NCBI GenBank assembly: GCA_030635995.1 | Contig: DAOVXU010000061.1 | Location: 1 to 8,674, forward strand | Origin: Arcobacter sp. | GTDB taxonomy: Bacteria; Campylobacterota; Campylobacteria; Campylobacterales; Arcobacteraceae | Direction: 5' to 3' | DNA length: 8,674 bases | Part shown: positions 1-4,834 of the stretch, one piece after another | Numbering within the stretch: the first letter of the stretch is position 1 | How the letters are laid out: each line of letters begins with the position of its first letter | Program-made: the position numbers and the translations under genes | Notes under the pieces: model-generated | Told to the model about the DNA's origin: nothing | Databases searched by the model: none | The model's input: only the letters and a program-made list of their open reading frames with translations

Positions 1-254
1 TAATCTTTATCCTCATTTTTTCTACATCTTCTTACACTTATTATTCTATAATTATCATTTCTAATTGTAAATATAGCAACATAACATTTAGTATTTAATT
101 TTGAAATCATTGCATATCTTATTTCATTATCAGTAATATTTGCAGGAACTACTATCGAGTTTTTGTCATTCCATAATAATTTTGCTTCAGAAAAATCAAT
201 ATTATGTTTTTCTTTATTTTTGATGCTTTTATTTTCATCATATTCAAAATTCAA
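1..254 (-). CDS. brnT: BrnT-family ribonuclease toxin (partial, cassette 5)
   Basis: Translating the - strand from the TTG at 254-252 gives 84 codons before the window edge. The frame starts LNFEYDENKS, continues KHNIDFSEAKLLW, and ends with IISVRRCRKNED. These match the DUF497/BrnT layout: F-E-W/Y-D near the start, K-H-x-(I/V)-x-F-x-E-A, a central A-x-F-T-x-R strand, and a terminal R-I-I-S-x-R-R-x-R. BrnT is a small RelE-fold ribonuclease, usually about 90 residues, neutralised by BrnA encoded just downstream; brnA would lie to the left of position 1. The TTG start is chosen because AAAGGAGT at 261-268 sits 7 nt upstream and the reading begins exactly where the family begins. It has its own promoter (288-316). 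Toxin-antitoxin pairs are frequent in sedentary integrons and are thought to stabilise arrays. Confidence 0.85.
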   Translation of the reverse strand, partial: MNFEYDENKSIKNKEKHNIDFSEAKLLWNDKNSIVVPANITDNEIRYAMISKLNTKCYVAIFTIRNDNYRIISVRRCRKNEDKD

Positions 255-287
255 TTTTATACTCCTTTGTATAGAAAAGATATATAA

Positions 288-316
288 AGTATATAGTAAT
301 TATATTTTAAAGTCAA
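288..316 (-). promoter_or_regulatory. Sigma70-type promoter inside cassette 5, driving brnT
   Basis: On the - strand, TTGACT (311-316) and TATACT (288-293) are separated by exactly 17 bp, each one mismatch from consensus. The ribosome binding site and TTG start of brnT follow 20-35 bp downstream. The promoter lies inside the cassette, 15-20 bp from its recombination point, so expression would not depend on the distant integron promoter. This fits toxin-antitoxin cassettes, which usually carry their own promoter. Confidence 0.7.
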
Positions 317-330
317 GTGCTGATTTCTTA

Positions 331-463
331 AGATAACGCTTGACTTGAAGGACAAGTGAACTTACGACTTGACGCTTTGGTCTTTGAATTTTATCTATTC
401 GACACTTAAAAGCTTTAATTATCGGCAGTTTTCACTTGTTCTTCTTCCAAAGATTTGTTATCT
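331..463 (-). other. attC recombination site of cassette 4 (attC4)
   Basis: The site is 133 bp. The + strand left end AGATAAC (331-337) is the core shared with cassette 5, and the right end GTTATCT (457-463) is the inverse core. The arms GGACAAGTGAA (350-360) and TTCACTTGTTC (431-441) pair with one G:T. The middle is a variable AT-rich loop. Sequence is clearly related to attC1 (shared GACTTGA, GTCTTT, TTTTATCTA, TCGA and ACTT blocks). The coding frame of the cassette 4 gene runs into this site and stops at 415-417. Confidence 0.85.
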
Positions 464-936
464 ACATATGATATTAACTCTTCAATATTATGAAAATCTT
501 TATCTCTATATAAAAATATTTTTGTATCTACGACAAAAGTAATTTTATTTGAATCTTCTAAAATGTAATATTCATCTTTATAGTCCTTATTAAATGTTCC
601 CTTCATTGTATATGTTACAAAGCCTTTAATTAAAAATAGTTCTTTATTTTTAATTTTTGTTATTTTATCACTTAATGGTGGAATGGAAGAAGAACCATCA
701 GTAGGCATAATAAAATTATTAAACTTATCTAAAAAATCACTTCTTATATATCCCTCTCTCATATTTATCATTTTGAACATTGGTTCTGTAAAGTATATAT
801 ATTTATTATTACTATGATGAGAATTATTATATTTTAAGATAGCAGTAGTGTTAAATGTATCATATAAAATATAGGATATAATAATAAAGATTATCAATAC
901 TGATAACGCCATATATTTAAGAATCTTTTTTAACAT
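415..936 (-). CDS. Membrane-anchored protein of unknown function (cassette 4)
   Basis: This 173-residue protein matches no family I recognise. Residues 1-7 are basic (MLKKILK), followed by one hydrophobic helix at about 8-25. The rest is polar, lysine- and asparagine-rich, and mixed alpha/beta in character. It is therefore probably anchored in the inner membrane with a periplasmic domain of about 145 residues. The hydrophobic stretch has no clear signal peptidase site, so an uncleaved anchor is more likely. The start is supported by AAAGGAGG (946-953), 9 nt upstream; that ribosome binding site abuts the cassette core (954-960), leaving no room for a promoter inside the cassette. About the last 15 residues (SLEEEQVKTADN region) are encoded by attC4. 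It would depend on read-through from the integron promoter. Confidence 0.75.
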   Translation of the reverse strand: MLKKILKYMALSVLIIFIIISYILYDTFNTTAILKYNNSHHSNNKYIYFTEPMFKMINMREGYIRSDFLDKFNNFIMPTDGSSSIPPLSDKITKIKNKELFLIKGFVTYTMKGTFNKDYKDEYYILEDSNKITFVVDTKIFLYRDKDFHNIEELISYVDNKSLEEEQVKTADN

Positions 937-953
937 AATATAATACCTCCTTT

Positions 954-1086
954 AGATAACGCCTGACTTGAGGAACACGGCGATATTATGCAAGATTTAT
1001 TCGGTCTTTAATGTGTCTAACTTGACACGATAAAAGCTCGAAAAATCACACTGTAGGCTTGTTTCTCCTCCTAGGTTTTGTTATCC
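954..1086 (-). other. attC recombination site of cassette 3 (attC3)
   Basis: The site is 133 bp, with left core AGATAAC (954-960, junction with cassette 4) and right inverse core GTTATCC (1080-1086). The inverse core exactly complements the cassette 3 5' core GGATAAC at 1861-1867. The outer arms read AACGCCTGACTTGAGGAACA on the left and, reversed, AACAAAACCTAGGAGGAGAA on the right. They can pair with bulges in the usual R/L box pattern. The inner stem is weaker than in the other three sites. Confidence 0.83.
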
Positions 1087-1110
1087 TTATTTGTAAATGT
1101 TGAATTACTT

Positions 1111-1815
1111 TTAATCTAATGGATTTGGTTTATTATTTTTTGTATAGCTTTCTAAAATAGCATTATTATCATTTACTTTTTTTTCATATCTATCTAAAAT
1201 ATTCTCTATATCTTTAAACATTATATTTTCATCAAAAAAATGTTCTGAACCTTCCACATCTATTTTTTCATAAAAGAATGAGTTTATATTTTTAAAATAT
1301 TCAAGAAGCTCTTTTGAATTTCTTACATTTATCTCAGGTTCTGGTATCTCACTTCTTATGCCATCTTTTTTAAGCATCAATTCTTGCAAAAAAGGACTAT
1401 TATTTATCTGTTCTTGTGTTACGGCTAAATTATCTGGGTCAAAAGAAAGTTCAATATTCTTTATCATATCAGGAATACCAGCTAGTGCTATTGCCAAAAG
1501 AGTACTTCTTGACTTGTCATCACCATTTTTATAGTCATTTAATTTATCTTCAAAAAATATTTTATTTAAAGTATCATTTTCTGTAAAATTTACTGTACTT
1601 TTTAAACTAAATGCTTTTATTTTAGATTCTTCATTATTTGCATACATAGTTTTGATATCTTCTGTTGTTAAGTTTTTGTACTCTTCAAAGGATATATCTA
1701 AAGGGTCTAAGTTTGAATTTGATTCTATAGTGAAGCTTATCTTTGATATTTCTTTAGTTTTATTTTGTTCTACATTTTGTACTAATGTAGTTTGTGTTGT
1801 TGATTGTATTTCCAT
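1111..1815 (-). CDS. Acidic soluble protein of unknown function (cassette 3)
   Basis: This 234-residue protein is not recognised. It has no signal peptide and no membrane helix, and is rich in Asn, Glu, Asp and Lys. Residues 1-25 are Gln/Thr-rich and probably disordered. The central part contains a DISFEEYKNLTTEDIKTMY helix pattern (about 41-59) and a short hydrophobic stretch, STLLAIALAGIPDM (about 104-117). The C-terminal third looks helical. It is likely cytoplasmic, although a chaperone-dependent secreted protein cannot be excluded. Start: GGAG at 1824-1827, 8 nt before ATG. The stop is 24 nt before the attC3 inverse core. The 51-bp leader contains TATAGT (1843-1848) but no matching -35 box, so transcription probably comes from upstream. 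Confidence 0.75.
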   Translation of the reverse strand: MEIQSTTQTTLVQNVEQNKTKEISKISFTIESNSNLDPLDISFEEYKNLTTEDIKTMYANNEESKIKAFSLKSTVNFTENDTLNKIFFEDKLNDYKNGDDKSRSTLLAIALAGIPDMIKNIELSFDPDNLAVTQEQINNSPFLQELMLKKDGIRSEIPEPEINVRNSKELLEYFKNINSFFYEKIDVEGSEHFFDENIMFKDIENILDRYEKKVNDNNAILESYTKNNKPNPLD

Positions 1816-1860
1816 GTTTTTAACTCCAAATATTTAATTTTAACTATAATGCTACTTTTA

Positions 1861-1994
1861 GGATAACGACTGAAGTGAGCGAACAGGTTACCATCTGGGC
1901 TGTTCAAACTACTTTTTTATAACTTTTAAAATGATAGCTTAAACCACTTTAAAAGCCGATGGGTAACCTGTTCGTCTCCTCTGTTTTGTTATAA
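1861..1994 (-). other. attC recombination site of cassette 2 (attC2), strongest stem
   Basis: The site is 134 bp with left core GGATAAC (1861-1867) and right inverse core GTTATAA (1988-1994). The inner stem is strong: CGAACAGGTTACCATC (1880-1895) pairs with GATGGGTAACCTGTTCG (1958-1974), leaving a single extra G unpaired. The outer arms AACGACTGAAGTGAG and, reversed, AACAAAACAGAGGAGA show bulges. Its sequence differs clearly from attC1 and attC4, suggesting a different source. The stop codon of the cassette 2 gene lies inside the inverse core. Confidence 0.87.
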
Positions 1995-2726
1995 GTTACT
2001 CTTATCGATAAAGTTTATTATTTCTTTTATGCTATATGCAGGTACTTTTTTATGTAGCATTGCATGACAATTTGGACATACTGGTCTTAAATCTTGAATA
2101 GGATTTATTTTATACTCTTTATCTATTTCAGATAATGGTTTTACATGGTGAACATGAATAAAATTTTTTCCTATTTCTCCATAAACTTTTTCAAAATCAA
2201 ATTTACAAATTGTACATTTATAGCCATACTCTTCAATACATTCTTTTCTTGCTTTTGAGCTTCGCTCATAAGCATTAACGATAATTTGTTTTTTAGCACC
2301 TTCATTTATTGTTTGTTCATTATCATTTATTTCATCTGGATATATAAAATTACTTTTGTTAATTTTTAATTTTGAAAATTCTTCTAAAAGTAATCTTTGT
2401 TTTTTCATCGTAGTGTTTTGCAAGGTTTCATAATAATTAATATGTTGTTTTAATGCACTAAGTGCATTAATGAATTTTGTATAACCAAAATCTTTTAAGA
2501 TATTTTCTAAATAATATTTTGTAGCATCATAATTTATTGTTCTTTGGTATTCTACACCATTCATCATATGTTTAAAATCATAAATATAATCTGCCATTGA
2601 ACTTTCTTTAACAGGAAATTTTTCTGTTAAACGATTAGTTTCATCGGTTAAAGTTGTTTTTTTAAAATAAACATTTTTTGCACTAATGTAAACTTCTTCA
2701 ATCACTGCTAAATCTATTTTTGCCAT
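1989..2726 (-). CDS. HNH endonuclease, McrA-like (cassette 2)
   Basis: This 245-residue protein ends in a zinc-binding HNH nuclease domain (about 160-228): C171-x2-C174, then H-V-H-H (191-194), D-L-R-P-V-C-P-N-C-H (212-221) with C217/C220, and H225. The Y-G-E-I-G-K-x-F-I-H-V-H-H spacing is that of 5-methylcytosine-type (McrA-like) HNH domains. Residues 1-110 form a helical N-terminal region (ADYIYDFKHMMNG, YYLENILKDFG, ALKQHINYYE) that accompanies such HNH domains in other accessory genes; it may recognise DNA, but its role is unknown. A restriction or defence function is inferred. Start: AAAAGGTA at 2732-2739, about 6 nt before ATG. The stop codon TAA is supplied by the attC2 inverse core. 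It has no promoter of its own. Confidence 0.88.
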   Translation of the reverse strand: MAKIDLAVIEEVYISAKNVYFKKTTLTDETNRLTEKFPVKESSMADYIYDFKHMMNGVEYQRTINYDATKYYLENILKDFGYTKFINALSALKQHINYYETLQNTTMKKQRLLLEEFSKLKINKSNFIYPDEINDNEQTINEGAKKQIIVNAYERSSKARKECIEEYGYKCTICKFDFEKVYGEIGKNFIHVHHVKPLSEIDKEYKINPIQDLRPVCPNCHAMLHKKVPAYSIKEIINFIDKSNL

Positions 2727-2747
2727 ATTCTACCTTTTTACTCTGAC

Positions 2748-2879
2748 TTATACCGTCTGACTTAAGAAACAAGTGGATTTAACGACTTGAAACTTTTGTC
2801 TTTAGATTTTATCTAATCGAAACTTTAAAGCTTAAAAAATCGCACTATCCACTTGTTTCTCTTCAAGGATTTGTTAGAT
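2748..2879 (-). other. attC recombination site of cassette 1 (attC1), with altered core
   Basis: The site is 132 bp with right inverse core GTTAGAT (2873-2879), a perfect GTTRRRY. The inner stem is a 13-bp perfect inverted repeat: GAAACAAGTGGAT (2766-2778) and ATCCACTTGTTTC (2847-2859). The left core reads TTATACC (2748-2754) where TTATAAC is expected, so the near-invariant AAC triplet is ACC. Aligned with the other sites (ATAACG-C-TGACTT against ATACCG-T-CTGACTT) this looks like one substitution. The sequence is closest to attC4. Confidence 0.83.
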
Positions 2880-2886
2880 TGTGAAT

Positions 2887-3537
2887 TTACAAATCACTTT
2901 GCCATATATAATGGTTTTTTGGTTGATTTCCTAAAAAATCTTTTGGTTCATTTTCATTAAATTGGCTATCTCTAAAATATAATTTTGTTTTAATAATATT
3001 TTTGTTTTCTTCATAATTAAAAACTAATTGATTTAGATATCCATAATTCTTATGATTTTTACTTGAAACAATAAAAAATCTTTTTACAGATATACCTGGT
3101 GGAACAATAATATCACCATTATATATATGTCCTTTAGGATATATTTGTTTATTTTTTTTAAGACTTCTACTTAAATCATCATCTTTTTCTAATATGGTTG
3201 CACTACTATACATTGTACCAATTCCACCGAACCAGAATGTTGCCCAAAATTTACTACTTGCTTTCAATTCCTGTTCTTTTTCTTTTGCATATTCTGCCCA
3301 TACTGCTAGTCTTTTTCCATTTAAAACTTTAATATTTTTATCTGCTTTTTTTGAAAAATTAATATTTGGATTGGATAGTCTTATCCAATCTTGAGTATTA
3401 TTTTTAATCTCTAAATTAATCATTGCAATATATTTGCTACTAAAATCTTGATTTATTTTAGCTTGTATTACTAAATCATCATTTGCAAAACAAGATGAGG
3501 CAATTAATAGTATTGATGCTACCATAATTTTAAACAT
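2887..3537 (-). CDS. Exported protein of unknown function (cassette 1, next to attI)
   Basis: This 216-residue protein has an N-terminal signal peptide (MFKIMVASILLIASSCFA, cleavage expected after A18, before NDD). Cys16 lies in SSC, but the preceding residues do not make a good lipobox, so a soluble periplasmic or secreted protein is favoured over a lipoprotein. The mature part looks beta-rich: IAMINLEIKNNTQDWIRL (about 37-54) resembles an Ig-like beta-sandwich edge, and a PPGISVKRFFIVSS strand occurs near 146-159. There is a hydrophobic WATFWFGGIGTM patch near 98-109. I do not recognise the family. Start: AAGGAG at 3545-3550, 7 nt upstream, directly after the attI/cassette core. As the first cassette it should be the most strongly expressed from the integron promoter. 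The stop is 7 bp before the attC1 inverse core. Confidence 0.78.
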   Translation of the reverse strand: MFKIMVASILLIASSCFANDDLVIQAKINQDFSSKYIAMINLEIKNNTQDWIRLSNPNINFSKKADKNIKVLNGKRLAVWAEYAKEKEQELKASSKFWATFWFGGIGTMYSSATILEKDDDLSRSLKKNKQIYPKGHIYNGDIIVPPGISVKRFFIVSSKNHKNYGYLNQLVFNYEENKNIIKTKLYFRDSQFNENEPKDFLGNQPKNHYIWQSDL

Positions 3538-3552
3538 TTGTTATCTCCTTTA

Positions 3553-3590
3553 ATCTAACTAATTATTAGTAGTATAGTCTATATTAATTA
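3553..3590 (-). other. attI: attI-like primary recombination site (junction with cassette 1)
   Basis: ATCTAAC on the + strand (3553-3559) reads GTTAGAT on the - strand, a perfect GTTRRRY core. It exactly complements the inverse core of cassette 1 at 2873-2879. The core overlaps a perfect 6-1-6 palindrome, ACTAAT-T-ATTAGT (3558-3570), which may be the opposed L and R integrase-binding boxes. The right limit is a guess. The position between intI and the first cassette is as expected. Confidence 0.7.
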
Positions 3591-3642
3591 ACCTTAAAAC
3601 TTAAAATAGTTTATCATTCAAATTATATGCAATAAAATTATC

Positions 3643-3672
3643 ATTATATACCTAAAAATAGGCTTTTATCAA
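3643..3672 (-). promoter_or_regulatory. Candidate cassette promoter (Pc)
   Basis: On the - strand TTGATA (3667-3672) and TATAAT (3643-3648) are separated by 18 bp: five of six and six of six consensus matches. It points into the cassette array from the attI side, about 85 bp upstream of the attI core, as an integron Pc should. It is the only good sigma70-like pair I found for cassettes 1, 2 and 4, whose leaders are too short for a promoter. Confidence 0.6.
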
Positions 3673-3750
3673 TAAAACTTGTAAATTATATTGCAAAATG
3701 ACATATTTTTAAATAAGTTTAGAATATTTAGGTATTATTTTTATGTTTGG

Positions 3751-3826
3751 CTATCACTTGAAAAGTTTTGATAGTTTAGCAAAGTGTATGAATAAGTTGT
3801 TGTAAATGTAATAGTTTATCAAAATG
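3751..3826 (+). repeat. Dyad and direct repeats upstream of intI
   Basis: CTATCA (3751-3756) and TGATAG (3769-3774) form an inverted repeat. A 16-bp direct repeat, ATAGTTTAGCAAAGTG (3771-3786) and ATAGTTTATCAAAATG (3811-3826), matches at 14 of 16 positions with a 40-bp period. A shorter copy, ATAGTTTATCA, occurs at 3605-3616. Known attI sites carry direct repeats bound by the integrase, so these may be accessory IntI sites or an operator for intI. No LexA-type box (CTGT-N8-ACAG) was seen, and no convincing intI promoter was identified in 3690-3840. Confidence 0.4.
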
Positions 3827-3847
3827 TTAAATATATTGGAGGATGGT

Positions 3848-4810
3848 ATGGGTAAGAAGTTATTGGATATTCTTCGGGATAAGATACGATTTAAGCATTA
3901 TAGTATTCGGACTGAGCAGGTTTATGTTGGGTGGGCTAAGAGGTATATTTTGTTTCATAATAAGAGGCATCCTAAAGATATGGGTAAAGATGAGATTGAG
4001 GAGTTTTTGACTCATTTGGCTGTTGAGTGTAATGTGAGTCCTACTACTCAAAATCAAGCTTTTAATGCTATTTTATTTTTATATGAGCAAGTTTTATTAA
4101 TATCTTTGAAGGAGCAAAATATTCAAGCTTTACGGGCTCAAGAAAGGAAGCATATTCCTGTGGTTTTGACTATTGATGAGGTGAAGCTGATTATATTTCA
4201 TATGAGTGGGATATATCAACTTATGGTGAAGTTGATGTATGGTTGTGGATTGAGGATGAGTGAGGTTTTGAATATTCGGATTAAGGATATTGATTTTGGA
4301 TTTGATAAGATCTATATTTGGAATAGTAAATCTCAAAAGGATAGGACTTTGCCACTTCCGAAGAGTATAAAAGATGAGCTTAAGATACAAGTTTTAAAAG
4401 TCAAAGAGATCCATAAGGTTGATTTAAAAGATGGATATGGTAGTGTTGGGCTTCCTTTTGGTTTGGATAAGAAAAGTCCAAAAGCTAAATTTGAGACAAA
4501 ATGGCAGTATATTTTCCCTATGAATAAAATTTCTAAAGATCCTAGAAGTGAAGTTTATCGTAGGCATCATATTTTGGATGTGACTTTTAGTAGAAATATA
4601 AGAAGGGCAGTTTTAAAATGTGATATTGATAAAAAGGTTACGGCTCATATTTTTAGGCACTCTTATGCTACTCATCTACTTCAAAGTGGTGCTGATATTC
4701 GTTCTATTCAAGAGTTGCTTGGGCATAAAAGTATTGAGACAACTATGATTTATACCCATGTGGTTAAAGAGTTAAATAAGGATGATATAAAATCTCCATT
4801 GGATTTTTAA
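3848..4810 (+). CDS. intI: Integron integrase (IntI, site-specific tyrosine recombinase)
   Basis: IntI inserts and excises gene cassettes by recombining attI with single-stranded folded attC sites. The SAM-like N-terminal domain spans about residues 1-100 and the catalytic domain about 100-320. Numbered from this start, the catalytic residues are R136 (in YGCGLRMSE), a lysine in the beta-hairpin NSKSQKDR, H267 and R270 (HIFRHS), H293 (LLGHKS) and nucleophile Y302 (TMIYTHV). The IntI-specific insert is clear between the lysine and HxxR motifs: WQYIFPM, then DPRSEVYRRHHILD. It separates IntI from XerC/XerD and phage integrases. The start at 3848 is preferred because TTGGAGG (3836-3842) lies 5 nt upstream; an in-frame ATG at 3824 adds 8 residues without a good ribosome binding site. 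The gene looks complete and probably active. Codon use differs between its two parts. cbiA follows after 24 bp. Confidence 0.96.
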   Translation: MGKKLLDILRDKIRFKHYSIRTEQVYVGWAKRYILFHNKRHPKDMGKDEIEEFLTHLAVECNVSPTTQNQAFNAILFLYEQVLLISLKEQNIQALRAQERKHIPVVLTIDEVKLIIFHMSGIYQLMVKLMYGCGLRMSEVLNIRIKDIDFGFDKIYIWNSKSQKDRTLPLPKSIKDELKIQVLKVKEIHKVDLKDGYGSVGLPFGLDKKSPKAKFETKWQYIFPMNKISKDPRSEVYRRHHILDVTFSRNIRRAVLKCDIDKKVTAHIFRHSYATHLLQSGADIRSIQELLGHKSIETTMIYTHVVKELNKDDIKSPLDF

Positions 4811-4817
4811 GTATTAG

Positions 4818-4823
4818 TATAAT
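4818..4823 (+). promoter_or_regulatory. Possible -10 element before cbiA
   Basis: TATAAT occurs in the 24-bp gap between intI and cbiA, with no acceptable -35 box at normal spacing. It could start a short-leader transcript for the cobalamin genes. Otherwise they would rely on transcription through intI. No cobalamin riboswitch fits in this gap. Confidence 0.3.
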
Positions 4824-4834
4824 AAACTTGCATT

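Larger units (their letters stand above)
1..4810. mobile_element. Chromosomal integron: intI, attI and at least five gene cassettes (left end beyond window)
   Basis: The integrase reads right and all cassette genes read left, the classic divergent layout with attI between them. Taking the cut at the AA|C of each + strand core, the cassettes are: 1 = 2754-3558 (805 bp), 2 = 1867-2753 (887 bp), 3 = 960-1866 (907 bp), 4 = 337-959 (623 bp), 5 = up to 336 (partial). Each complete cassette has one - strand gene and one attC. The 5' core of each cassette pairs with the inverse core of its own attC, as expected if each cassette was once circularised and inserted. Similar attC lengths and some shared attC sequence suggest a sedentary array rather than a resistance-type mobile integron. 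No transposase or plasmid gene is visible. Confidence 0.9.

Noticed and set aside
1652..1837. Open frame on the + strand opposite the cassette 3 gene, and a similar one at 3194-3394
   Set aside because: They are antisense to better supported cassette genes with good ribosome binding sites and consistent orientation.
300..2880. CRISPR or ordinary intergenic repeat family
   Set aside because: The repeated elements are 132-134 bp, spaced by gene-sized units and imperfectly palindromic with conserved ends, which fits attC sites and not CRISPR repeats.
3538..3847. LexA (SOS) operator controlling intI
   Set aside because: No CTGT-N8-ACAG pattern was found by eye in the gap.
3860..4390. Open frames on the - strand opposite intI (3860-4057 and 4130-4390)
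   Set aside because: They lie antisense to an intact, strongly recognised integrase. Their odd composition mirrors the G-rich codon use of the first part of intI, and they have no ribosome binding sites.
3848..4810. Phage integrase or XerC/XerD
   Set aside because: The insert with DPRSEVYRRHHILD, the divergent cassette array and the attC sites identify IntI. A phage or Xer enzyme would lack all three.
4811..4834. Cobalamin riboswitch before cbiA
   Set aside because: The gap is only 24 bp and no B12-box-like sequence was seen there.
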